From positions 1 to 6,369 of the forward strand of contig JAEORY010000237.1 in assembly GCA_016840645.1 (NCBI GenBank): a stretch of 6,369 nucleotides of DNA, given 5' to 3'. This document shows, piece after piece, positions 1-5,195 of this stretch. Below the pieces are notes generated by a model, which ran no database searches, had not been told where the DNA came from, and saw only the letters and a list, made by a program, of their open reading frames with translations. This stretch comes from Candidatus Borrarchaeota archaeon (lineage in GTDB: Archaea > Asgardarchaeota > Sifarchaeia > Borrarchaeales > Borrarchaeaceae). Positions within the stretch are counted from its first letter, which is position 1. Each line of letters begins with the position of its first letter. A program made the translations under genes and the position numbers.

Positions 1-18
1 TATTATAGGAGTTCAATT

Positions 19-312
19 ATGTCTGATGCAATTAAAAAAAATGTACAGATCGATCTAGAAATCGACACCACGCATACAGATTCAAGTCACAACCCATATC
101 AGAAATTACTTTACCTTGCTAAGGTTGTAGATCAATGGAGAATATTCCCACGCTTATTCATTGGCGCATATATCTATGTCTTTTATGAATATTCAATTTG
201 GATGATGTCATTGGTTGAACCTACAACCCAACAAGCAAGCATCTACTCAGTGATAACTGGTATAGGTGCTGCTTGGTTTGGATTGTACGTTAACTCTGGT
301 AAGAAAGACTAA
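19..312 (+). CDS. small two-helix membrane protein, phage-type, unknown function
   Basis: This is a 97-residue protein with a good ribosome binding site (AGGAG, 7 bases before the ATG). A polar N-terminal 30 residues is followed by a KLLYLAKVVDQWRIFPR stretch, then two hydrophobic segments at about residues 46-66 and 74-92, ending in the motif AAWFGLYVNSG and a short charged tail. The layout (soluble N-terminus, two membrane helices, charged end) suits a small inner-membrane protein. From memory, similar short proteins with an AWFGLYV-type end recur in marine tailed phages and are sometimes labelled holin-like, but nothing here proves lysis activity and no endolysin is visible. It converges on the TerD gene, and the two stop codons overlap by four bases. 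The reading frame is secure; the function is unknown. Confidence 0.8.
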   Translation: MSDAIKKNVQIDLEIDTTHTDSSHNPYQKLLYLAKVVDQWRIFPRLFIGAYIYVFYEYSIWMMSLVEPTTQQASIYSVITGIGAAWFGLYVNSGKKD

Positions 313-2372
313 CCAATTACATAATCGGCATTAATATCTGTAATATCGTAAGGTGTTACACCTTCGTCCATTGCAAATACTGTGTCTGCATCTTTACGCT
401 CAGTTACAATGTTACCACGTGACTGAGCGTGAATTTCAAACAATTCACCTAAGGTGATTTTGTTATCTAACGACACAAATGCTTCGACCATGTCTTGGAT
501 CGTTGCTCTATTGTTTTCAACATTATTACCACTACGACCCCAATTGCTTGAGTCCGTATTAAAACGTTTGCCGTTTGTGCTAATGTCAGCCCAAATTGCT
601 TTGCGCTCTTTGAGATCAAACAATACTGGAATTACATTCTTGGTACCCGAACGTAAATCAATCTTTTGCTCTACAGTCTTAGGCTCGTAAATTTCGTTAG
701 AGTTAACTTTATCACGAGTCATCCAACCAGCAAAACATTCTTCATGTTCTGCAAATGTAGGTCCAGTGTACACCATTACATGCATTGCAATGTAACGACC
801 TTTTGCTAAAGCACGTTTGATATTAATATCAATAAATTCACTTGCACCACTTGGCGCACTTGTGATATCGCCCGAATGGCAACCGAAATTACCTTTAAGG
901 TTATAGTATGAAATGTCTTCGATTTTTTCAAAGTTTTCATCATGCAATGATGCAGACAAGTCAATGTCTTGTCCCTTCCAGTAAATAAAGAAACGTAGGT
1001 TTGCTTTATCGCCGATTGGCATACGAGTACCACGAGCTACTTCTTTTAATCCTTCGCTTGCTGAACGCATACCTGTTGGCAATGGACATTCATACAAGTT
1101 TGGATCGATGTAAACATTACCTAAACTATCTAGATCTTTGAATCGTTTTGCAAGTGATCCTTTAATTACATCAAGTAACTTTTCACGAACTGCTGGTACT
1201 AAACGTGCTACTTCATTACGCAATACATAAGCAGACTGTACCATCCCTTTAGGGAATACCACACGTTTGTTAAGAACGTTGTCACGAACTTTAACAGCAC
1301 CCCACAATTGAGTAAGGTTACGAGTAGGTACTTTGTCTACTACTTCTGCAAAAGCATCAACAATACCAGAATGGTCTCGTACATCTTTGTAAATCAAATC
1401 AATGATTCGACGTGCAAAGATACCTGGACGTTTCTTAAGCAAGAAGATTGCTTCCTCGACATTGCTGTTAGCGAAAGCTAATTCTACCTTGCCTTCAAAT
1501 GTGCGAACTTTTTCATTTTCGCGGAACTTCTTAGCAAGTGCAAACAATTTCTTGCTGTACTCACCAACATGCAAGTTATGGAACAATTTGATCCATTTTT
1601 CTTTATGTTTAACGAAGTCCTCTTCACGTGCTACACGTTCCAGCTCACGAGTTAATAAGCGACGAGTCTTGCGTGGAAGTGATTTGAACTTAGTGTTAGA
1701 AGCAAGGCTAATATCACCACCGCTCAAATATGTAGCTACTCGAAGAACATCTGTTGTGTCTTTGATAAGTTTAGAATCCCACTTATCTTTTTGCAAGAAT
1801 GCACCTGCAACAAGACACACGTTTTCCTTAAAAGGAATATTCTCAGGCAAAGTTAAATCTCTGCCCGAGTCAATAAACCACTCAACCACTTCTTTGCTAA
1901 ACCCAGAAATTGAGTCTGCAGATGCGACGATTTGAGTGAACACATTATCCAGATCAGCCTCACTAACTAGAGTAAGTGTTTTGAAGTTAACCTTTTCGAA
2001 ACTTACTGGTCTGTCGTTGATTGTAAAATCAGGCTGCCAAGAGCCTTTTGTCCAATAATGTGCTAGAGCATTCATGTAGAGCTCTGCTTCATCCATCTCC
2101 ATTACTTGTTTTGGAAAGTTTGGATAGAATGGTTTATGAACACGGTGTGCTCCTACACTTTCTTTAAGTATAGGAATTACTTTCAAATACAGAGATGTAA
2201 TCTGGTCTTCAGAAAGTTGCTCCATGGCGTTAGTTAGCTTTTCATCAGCTACATAACCAAAGCGCATCATTTCACTAAGGAATGATGTTAAATGCTGTGT
2301 TGGAGTTTGCGTTTTATCAGCGGCATCCAATACAAGTCCGTTTAACATTTTAAAAGCAATTTTCTGTTTCAT
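309..2372 (-). CDS. large protein with C-terminal TerD-like (tellurite/stress) domain
   Basis: This 687-residue protein starts at an ATG preceded by GAGG about 8 bases upstream. Residues about 458-650 look like a TerD-family domain: LRFFIYWKGQDIDLSASL gives the acidic DxDL-type beta strand used for calcium binding in TerD proteins, followed by ISYYNLKG, CHSGDIT, SEFIDINI, a hydrophobic MHVMVYTG strand, ECFAGWM, and IPVLFDL with IWADI. The N-terminal 450 residues are mostly helical. Patches such as RVATYLSGGDISL, FKSLPRKTRRLL, FPKGMVQSAY and MRSASEGLKEVARGTRMP, with the late ELFEIHAQSRG and ADTVF, recall long TerD proteins I remember from cellular bacteria, so this looks like a full-length family member. 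TerD proteins are known from tellurite resistance and ter-linked stress or phage-defence responses; the role in a phage is not known. It follows a long structured leader carrying its own consensus promoter. No ter partner gene is nearby. Confidence 0.85.
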   Translation of the reverse strand: MKQKIAFKMLNGLVLDAADKTQTPTQHLTSFLSEMMRFGYVADEKLTNAMEQLSEDQITSLYLKVIPILKESVGAHRVHKPFYPNFPKQVMEMDEAELYMNALAHYWTKGSWQPDFTINDRPVSFEKVNFKTLTLVSEADLDNVFTQIVASADSISGFSKEVVEWFIDSGRDLTLPENIPFKENVCLVAGAFLQKDKWDSKLIKDTTDVLRVATYLSGGDISLASNTKFKSLPRKTRRLLTRELERVAREEDFVKHKEKWIKLFHNLHVGEYSKKLFALAKKFRENEKVRTFEGKVELAFANSNVEEAIFLLKKRPGIFARRIIDLIYKDVRDHSGIVDAFAEVVDKVPTRNLTQLWGAVKVRDNVLNKRVVFPKGMVQSAYVLRNEVARLVPAVREKLLDVIKGSLAKRFKDLDSLGNVYIDPNLYECPLPTGMRSASEGLKEVARGTRMPIGDKANLRFFIYWKGQDIDLSASLHDENFEKIEDISYYNLKGNFGCHSGDITSAPSGASEFIDINIKRALAKGRYIAMHVMVYTGPTFAEHEECFAGWMTRDKVNSNEIYEPKTVEQKIDLRSGTKNVIPVLFDLKERKAIWADISTNGKRFNTDSSNWGRSGNNVENNRATIQDMVEAFVSLDNKITLGELFEIHAQSRGNIVTERKDADTVFAMDEGVTPYDITDINADYVIG

Positions 2373-2451
2373 TTTACACCTCGTAAAAATTAGGGTGAGA
2401 GGAAAGTTTTAAGACTAGTTTTTTTCCAAATAAAAAGTTAGAAGGAAGTCT

Positions 2452-2547
2452 TTAATATAGCCTCTCGGTTTGTACACATGGAAATCGAGATCGGTAGTTC
2501 TTAGTAGTCAAATTAAAGTTTGTAGAAGGAACCGCAATCATAGCCAT
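2452..2547 (-). CDS. possible 31-residue peptide, uncertain
   Basis: An open frame begins MAMIAVPSTNF and ends CVQTERLY, with a second in-frame ATG at codon 3. The composition looks protein-like and it sits in the leader of the TerD gene, so it could be a leader peptide. Against it, neither ATG has a recognisable Shine-Dalgarno sequence, it is very short, and the region is rich in RNA hairpins. I do not recognise a family. It should be treated as a candidate only. Confidence 0.2.
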   Translation of the reverse strand: MAMIAVPSTNFNLTTKNYRSRFPCVQTERLY

Positions 2548-2579
2548 GTAAAAATAGGTAATTAGGGACAGTACACCTG

Positions 2580-2600
2580 GTGAGTCTTACGTCGGCTCAC
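2580..2600 (-). other. 7-bp hairpin with 7-base loop
   Basis: On the minus strand GTGAGCC pairs with GACTCAC (one G-T pair) around a 7-base loop, GACGTAA. The size is like a tRNA arm, but the loop lacks the T33 expected of an anticodon loop and no acceptor or T arm is nearby. It is part of the structured leader. Confidence 0.45.
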
Positions 2601-2609
2601 TTACACGTT

Positions 2610-2670
2610 GTTAGAGCTCTTTTTAAGACTTACCGAAGTAAGCCCGCTCTAACTCTCTCAAGGAAAGAGA
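2610..2670 (-). ncRNA. compact three-way junction plus abutting hairpin in leader RNA
   Basis: Read on the minus strand, GTTAGAGC (2653-2646) pairs perfectly with GCTCTAAC (2617-2610). Inside this 8-bp helix are a 3-base linker GGG, then CTTAC-TTCG-GTAAG (a C(UUCG)G-capped hairpin, 2642-2629), then TCTT-AAA-AAGA (2628-2618), with almost no unpaired bases between them. A further 5-bp hairpin with a 7-base loop (2670-2654) abuts the outer helix. Such close packing is unlikely to be chance and marks a folded RNA. I do not recognise the family: no hammerhead core and no known riboswitch consensus was seen. Confidence 0.55.
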
Positions 2671-2714
2671 AGGAACTGCACTTTGGGCATTTCACCCTGG
2701 CCCCATAGCCTGTA

Positions 2715-2757
2715 ATCTAATATATCTTTAGTCCAGTTTCATCTAATATATCTTTAG
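2715..2757. repeat. 17-base perfect direct repeat, two copies, period 26
   Basis: The 17-mer ATCTAATATATCTTTAG occurs at 2715-2731 and again at 2741-2757, separated by 9 unrelated bases. There are two copies only, in the leader of the TerD gene. It may be a protein-binding iteron or a slippage product. Confidence 0.8.
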
Positions 2758-2765
2758 CAAATCTT

Positions 2766-2942
2766 AACCCCGGACCAGAATTAAAACTGCATTTATCGCG
2801 TCTCTTTATGTGTATCTTTCTATGTAAAATTAGTCCGGTATAGTCTATTAGTAAAATACCAACCCCCGGACTACTGTATTATCTAGATTGGTATCTACGT
2901 TTATCGCTTCATTTAGTTTAATTGCTTAAACTATGTAAAGTA
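2766..2942 (-). repeat. imperfect ~70-80-base repeat, two copies flanking an inverted pair
   Basis: Two stretches (about 2766-2832 and 2861-2942) share anchors in the same order. On the minus strand these are TTACATAG, then GCGATAAA, then GTCCGGGG followed by GTT or TT. The copy nearer the promoter begins directly downstream of its -10 box. Between and overlapping them, TAGTCCGG (2873-2866) pairs with CCGGACTA (2838-2831), with an inner hairpin TTGGTA-TTT-TACTAA (2862-2848). This suggests an old duplication of a transcript start or small RNA. Confidence 0.45.
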
Positions 2943-2969
2943 TTATACATGATTAAATTTGTGTGTCAA
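2942..2969 (-). promoter_or_regulatory. consensus sigma70 promoter toward TerD leader
   Basis: On the minus strand a perfect -35 box TTGACA (2969-2964) and a perfect -10 box TATAAT (2947-2942) are separated by 16 bases. Transcription would start near 2935 and run into the leader RNA and the TerD gene. It lies about 30 bases past the 3' hairpin of the tmRNA unit, marking a new transcription unit read by host RNA polymerase. Confidence 0.75.
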
Positions 2970-3000
2970 CTGTTTTTCTGAAATTTTTGTGAAAAGTGTG

Positions 3001-3030
3001 CCGGTTGTTTTGGTAATAAGGAACAACCGG
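3001..3030 (-). terminator. 3' hairpin of the tmRNA unit, possible terminator
   Basis: CCGGTTGTT (9 bases) pairs perfectly with AACAACCGG around a 12-base loop. On the minus strand it follows the tmRNA tag and is trailed by CACACTTTT rather than a direct T tract, so it is a weak intrinsic terminator or a 3' stabilising hairpin. The next promoter begins about 30 bases beyond. Confidence 0.45.
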
Positions 3031-3051
3031 ACTTAAATCCTCATATTAACC

Positions 3052-3084
3052 TCAAGCGGCTAATAGATAGTTCTCGTCATTTGC
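3052..3084 (-). other. tmRNA tag reading frame
   Basis: Ten codons and a TGA stop on the minus strand encode ANDENYLLAA, so with the alanine delivered by the tmRNA the tag would be AANDENYLLAA. It differs from the E. coli ANDENYALAA only by A to L at position 7 and keeps the C-terminal LAA recognised by ClpXP. Every codon was checked by eye. Confidence 0.92.
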
Positions 3085-3195
3085 GATTACTTTAAGTGCC
3101 CGCATGGCCTTACGGCTACTCCGTACTGTTCTTGGGCGTTGTACGCGAGATTCTCGAGTGATCGTCGTATAGTCAATCGAAGCCTAATCATCCCC

Positions 3196-3288
3196 ATCAT
3201 AAGCATACTGGTTAGGCGGGCGAAATTTTTTCATTCTAACCATTTTTCTGCCGCTAAACAGAATCTTTGCTGCCGCGTAATATGCTTA
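3196..3288 (-). other. tmRNA intervening segment removed during maturation
   Basis: These 93 bases lie between the CCA of the acceptor piece and the first G of the coding piece. Their ends, TAAGCATA (3288-3281) and TATGCTTA (3207-3200), are perfectly complementary, extending the acceptor helix into a long hairpin, as expected in the precursor of a permuted tmRNA. RNase P would cut at 3195/3196 and 3' nucleases would trim to the CCA at 3289. Confidence 0.75.
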
Positions 3289-3345
3289 TGGTGGAGATGG
3301 CGAGTATCGAACTCGCGTCTTAACTATCTTCTCTCACCGTCATCA

Positions 3346-3623
3346 AATAAAATAGTATCCTATGGTATGGTCGTTACCCTCTAATTAAGTAGAGTGATCT
3401 TGGTGTACCAGTCCTGGCGCCTAAGTTTGGTCAACGGGCCCATATTCTAAATTTGTTATCAGCCCTGCAAACATTTTTAATCTGCGTTTTAGGATACCTA
3501 AACGTTCTTTGGCTGTTGCCCCTGCTCTAAGGGTTCGGTGGCCATCCTCGAACGATGTAAGTTACTCTCGATAGCATTTTCCAGCTATCGCCTTTTTTCT
3601 CTGTTTTAAGAACGTTTGTAATA
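3346..3623 (-). other. structured RNA between tRNA-Asn and tmRNA acceptor, no gene seen
   Basis: This stretch lies inside the presumed tRNA-Asn/tmRNA transcript. On the minus strand AAACGTTCTT (near 3617-3608) is perfectly complementary to AAGAACGTTT (near 3510-3501), enclosing CGATAGC/GCTATCG with an 8-base loop, a GTTCG/CGAAC hairpin and a CCCT/AGGG hairpin. Nearer the tmRNA are TTTAGG-TAT-CCTAAA and CTCTA-CTTAAT-TAGAG. No T loop or RNase P RNA consensus was found. It could be an extended 5' part of the tmRNA acceptor piece carrying pseudoknots, a separate small RNA, or transcribed spacer. Confidence 0.45.
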
Positions 3624-3699
3624 TGGCTCCCCGACCTGGGCTCGAACCAGGGACAAATAGATTAACAGTCTACTACTCTACCAACTGAGCTATCGAGGA
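3624..3699 (-). tRNA. tRNA-Asn(GTT)
   Basis: A 76-base cloverleaf with encoded CCA. Acceptor TCCTCGA pairs with TCGGGGA (one T-G pair), and the D arm is GCTC/GAGT with GG in the loop. The anticodon loop CTGTTAA gives GTT, read as asparagine. The T arm CCTGG-TTCGAGC-CCAGG is canonical and the discriminator is G. It is the first gene after a perfect-consensus promoter and heads the transcript that continues into the tmRNA. Confidence 0.95.
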
Positions 3700-3714
3700 A
3701 TAATTAATTTATAC

Positions 3715-3742
3715 ATTATATATGATAAGAATAAGTTGTCAA
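3715..3742 (-). promoter_or_regulatory. consensus sigma70 promoter for tRNA-Asn and tmRNA
   Basis: On the minus strand TTGACA (3742-3737) and TATAAT (3720-3715) are both perfect, with a 16-base spacer. The predicted start near 3708 leaves only about 9 bases before the tRNA-Asn 5' end. The architecture is the same as that of the promoter at 2942-2969. Confidence 0.75.
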
Positions 3743-3750
3743 GAAATTTA

Positions 3751-3984
3751 TTAATCTCGACCATTCTCATAATCTAATGCTAACCTAGGTATTCTGTTAG
3801 GATCTGCTAACAAGCATACCGGACGATAATTAACGATAGGTCTAAACATTTCTTCGACTACTTTATCATGAGCAATAAAGCACTCATCTTGGGTATTATA
3901 TTCGCCTTCTATTTCAACGATATAATTTTCACCGTTTCTCGGATCACCTTGTACTAACATTATAATAAAAAGTATATGTTTCAT
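3751..3984 (-). CDS. small exported or membrane-anchored protein, unknown function
   Basis: A 77-residue protein starts MKHILFIIMLVQGDPRNGENY. Residues 2-11 form a short hydrophobic run after a basic start, like an export signal or anchor; the rest is polar and acidic with two cysteines (in DECFI and PVCLL) that could form a disulfide in the periplasm. The open frame extends five codons upstream to a TTG at 3999. The ATG is preferred because the same block, GATAAATA-N5-ATGAAACAT, precedes and includes the start of the endonuclease gene at 6250. No Shine-Dalgarno sequence is visible at either start. It sits just upstream of the tRNA-Asn promoter and downstream of tRNA-Met on the same strand. 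I do not recognise the family with certainty. Confidence 0.65.
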   Translation of the reverse strand: MKHILFIIMLVQGDPRNGENYIVEIEGEYNTQDECFIAHDKVVEEMFRPIVNYRPVCLLADPNRIPRLALDYENGRD

Positions 3985-3989
3985 TAAAA

Positions 3990-3997
3990 TATTTATC
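3990..3997 (-). promoter_or_regulatory. GATAAATA box before small exported protein gene
   Basis: GATAAATA lies five bases before the ATG. It differs by one base from the T4 late promoter box TATAAATA. If used as a promoter it would start transcription at or next to the start codon. An identical box at the same distance precedes the gene starting at 6250. Confidence 0.35.
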
Positions 3998-4018
3998 AAA
4001 ATATTAGTAGTTAATGAT

Positions 4019-4094
4019 TGGTGGTAACACCTGGGATCGAACCAGGGACCTTACGGGTATGAACCGTATGCTCTACCAACTGAGCTATGTTACC
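4019..4094 (-). tRNA. tRNA-Met(CAT), elongator type (or lysidine-modified Ile)
   Basis: A 76-base tRNA with encoded CCA and A73. Acceptor GGTAACA pairs with TGTTACC, so the first base pair is a normal G-C. The D arm is GCTC/GAGC, the anticodon stem TACGG/CCGTA with loop TTCATAC gives CAT, and the T arm is CCTGG-TTCGATC-CCAGG. The paired 1:72 position argues against an initiator. Sequence alone does not settle elongator Met versus an Ile tRNA whose C34 is modified to lysidine. It stands alone between protein genes. Confidence 0.92.
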
Positions 4095-4110
4095 GAAATA
4101 GTTTACTTTA

Positions 4111-4138
4111 TTAATACTTTATAATATACTAAATACAA
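4111..4138 (-). promoter_or_regulatory. weak possible promoter for tRNA-Met
   Basis: On the minus strand TTGTAT (4138-4133) and TATTAA (4116-4111) are spaced by 16 bases, the same spacing as the two perfect promoters, and the start would fall about 10 bases before the tRNA. Each box matches only four of six consensus bases. Confidence 0.3.
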
Positions 4139-4162
4139 CTTTAAAATTATAGGAAACTTACA

Positions 4163-4318
4163 ATGGAATCTTTATTTGGTATTATTATGATGACTGGTGC
4201 TGTAGTAATTGCAGGCATCTCAATATTAGCTATGCTTGCAGGAGCAGGAATTATTTCTTATGCTACTGCATCATGTATTTTTAAGAAAGCTACCGGAAAA
4301 CATTGTTTAGATAACTAA
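4163..4318 (+). CDS. 51-residue single-helix membrane peptide
   Basis: ATG at 4163 is preceded by AGGAAAC, a fair ribosome binding site, and the frame ends in TAA at 4316-4318. After MESLFG comes a hydrophobic segment of about 28 residues (7-36) rich in Ile, Ala and Gly, then a basic tail with two cysteines (SCIFKK, KHCLDN). It is a plausible small inner-membrane peptide. A TATAAT at 4120-4125 upstream could be a -10 box, but no good -35 is seen. It points against its neighbours and ends just before a hairpin that can terminate transcription. The function is unknown. Confidence 0.6.
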   Translation: MESLFGIIMMTGAVVIAGISILAMLAGAGIISYATASCIFKKATGKHCLDN

Positions 4319-4325
4319 AGCGAAA

Positions 4326-4355
4326 AGTGCCAATGAAATTATTTACATTGGCACT
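4326..4355. terminator. hairpin between convergent genes, likely terminator
   Basis: AGTGCCAATG (4326-4335) pairs perfectly with CATTGGCACT (4346-4355) around a 10-base AT loop. It sits between the stop of the plus-strand peptide (4318) and the stop of the minus-strand ferritin-like gene (4364). On the minus strand TTT follows the stem, then CGCTTT, so termination is more convincing for the ferritin-like gene than for the plus-strand gene. Confidence 0.65.
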
Positions 4356-4363
4356 CGATCAAT

Positions 4364-5080
4364 TTAGCGACCTAAGATGTCATCAACTTCTTCTTGCGAT
4401 ATAACTTGTGCTTGGTAATTGCCATAACCTATATGGCGTTCGATATTTTGCACAAACGCACGAAGATGATTCTCTGATCCGCTAAGTAAGCTACCTAGCA
4501 TCCTTTGAAGATCACTTTTGGTTGTACTTTCTAATCCACAGTCTTCAGGATAATTTAGCTCCTCGTTTCTATCAAGTATTACATGATCACATTTGTTAAT
4601 GTCTAATATATCTAATTCTTCGATATATGCACCAACATAAAGTGCTTCAAGATTACTCACTGAACCTCGGTCGATTAAAGCGTCAAATGTGGCTGAGAAG
4701 TAGTCTCCATATTTGTCACCTGTAAATACACCAACATTGTCGTTAGTTACTGGATCTTCAATACTGTATTTGTCTAAGATACGTTTAACGGCTGTGGTGT
4801 GTTTTTCTTCCGAACTTGCTATATTTCCAAAAACTCGTGAACGTGGGTACATCTGTCCTAATGTAATATATACATCACGTGCAAGTTTTTCTTCTTCTCT
4901 CATGTAGATTAAGTGTTCATGCTCGCCTACTGTTAATGGTTCAGAAACATAATTGTTTCCCCATTGAAACGAACTAACACTTCCTCCTTGATTGCCTCCT
5001 TGCCAGCTAGGTCCTCTAGCCGATAAAGGAGTAGTAATCGCTATGAGAGTGATTAGTATGAATGTGATTAACGTTTTCAT
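4364..5080 (-). CDS. secreted DUF2202 ferritin-like protein
   Basis: A 238-residue protein with a strong ribosome binding site (AAGGAG, 8 bases before ATG). Residues 1-21 form a signal peptide (MKT, hydrophobic core, PLSA cleavage site), followed by a Gly/Ser/Gln-rich linker to about residue 45. The body has the helices of the DUF2202 ferritin-like family: REEEKLARDVYITL (61-74), SSEEKHTTAVKRIL (89-102), YIEELDIL (152-159) and SENHLRAFVQNIE (202-214). Acidic and histidine residues E62-E64, E92, H94, E155, E203 and H205 could form a dinuclear metal centre; the exact ligands are inferred from the family fold. Two cysteines (164, 181) might pair. The family is common in cellular bacteria and archaea but surprising in a phage; a periplasmic or released metal-binding or redox role is a guess. 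It sits between tRNA genes with its own promoter and terminator. Confidence 0.85.
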   Translation of the reverse strand: MKTLITFILITLIAITTPLSARGPSWQGGNQGGSVSSFQWGNNYVSEPLTVGEHEHLIYMREEEKLARDVYITLGQMYPRSRVFGNIASSEEKHTTAVKRILDKYSIEDPVTNDNVGVFTGDKYGDYFSATFDALIDRGSVSNLEALYVGAYIEELDILDINKCDHVILDRNEELNYPEDCGLESTTKSDLQRMLGSLLSGSENHLRAFVQNIERHIGYGNYQAQVISQEEVDDILGR

Positions 5081-5120
5081 GTCTTTATCTCCTTACTCCT
5101 CTATTAATACTTACAATATA

Positions 5121-5129
5121 AGTATAACA
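5121..5129 (-). promoter_or_regulatory. extended -10 promoter for the ferritin-like gene
   Basis: TGTTATACT on the minus strand is a TGn-TATACT extended -10 element; no convincing -35 lies 16-18 bases upstream. It lies 41 bases before the start codon and would give a leader of about 34 bases containing the AAGGAG site. Confidence 0.5.
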
Positions 5130-5195
5130 CATTCTATATTAATAGAACGGTAGATAGTGTTACAAGATGTTACGCATTGCGAAAACGCATTTATT

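Larger units (their letters stand above)
2373..2963 (-). other. long untranslated leader or ncRNA region upstream of the TerD gene
   Basis: About 590 bases hold no convincing protein gene. Read on the minus strand, transcription from the promoter at 2942-2969 would cross this whole stretch before reaching the TerD start codon. It contains two imperfect repeats, an 8-base inverted pair around an inner hairpin, a 17-base tandem direct repeat, a 7-7-7 hairpin, a three-way junction with a UUCG-capped arm, and the ribosome binding site (GAGG near 2378-2381). I see no tRNA T-loop and recognise no riboswitch class. It could be an unusually long regulatory leader, one or more separate small RNAs, or decayed RNA genes. 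Confidence 0.5.
3001..3345 (-). ncRNA. ssrA: tmRNA, circularly permuted (two-piece), tag ANDENYLLAA
   Basis: tmRNA frees stalled ribosomes: it is charged with alanine, enters the A site and supplies a short reading frame that tags the stalled protein for proteolysis. Minus-strand evidence: a tRNA-like 3' end at 3316-3289 with T arm GCGAG-TTCGATA-CTCGC, acceptor CATCTCC, A73 and CCA. The matching 5' acceptor GGGGATG, followed by ATTAGGCTTCGA as in tmRNA 5' ends, lies downstream at 3195, which is the permuted gene order. The two acceptor strands pair fully (one G-T). Helix P2 also forms between the pieces: TTGACTAT (3176-3169) with ATAGTTAA (3327-3320). The resume codon GCA follows TAATC, as TAGTC does in E. 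coli. A hairpin TACGG/CCGTA (3125-3111) may belong to pseudoknot 1. The P2 site and everything above 3195 belong to the acceptor and intervening parts. The 5' limit of the acceptor piece is uncertain and could reach well beyond 3345; the 3' limit is set at the hairpin. Confidence 0.9.

Noticed and set aside
1402..1935. 177-codon plus-strand frame, with further shadow frames at 454-690, 806-1033 and 4713-4907
   Set aside because: They lie opposite, or in another frame of, the well-supported TerD or ferritin-like genes and have no coherent protein features.
2631..2699. 22-codon minus-strand frame beginning VKCPKCSS
   Set aside because: The CPKC motif is suggestive of a zinc knuckle, but the frame is too short, needs a GTG start and overlaps the three-way-junction RNA.
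2715..2757. CRISPR-like repeat
   Set aside because: There are only two copies with a 9-base spacer and no cas genes.
2700..2760. Group I intron core (GACTAAAGATATA on the minus strand resembles the P7/S elements)
   Set aside because: The motif is part of a simple 17-base direct repeat, no matching P3-P8 elements or split exon were found, and it lies in noncoding DNA.
3139..3384. 81-codon open frame on the plus strand
   Set aside because: It lies antisense across the permuted tmRNA acceptor piece, intervening hairpin and coding piece, has no ribosome site, and its composition reflects the RNA gene.
3346..3623. RNase P RNA or a further tRNA
   Set aside because: The conserved RNase P core motifs and a tRNA T arm with acceptor stem are not present.
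5165..5195. Terminator after the tRNA cluster (TGCG-TTTT-CGCA hairpin on the minus strand)
   Set aside because: The stem is only four base pairs and no T tract follows.
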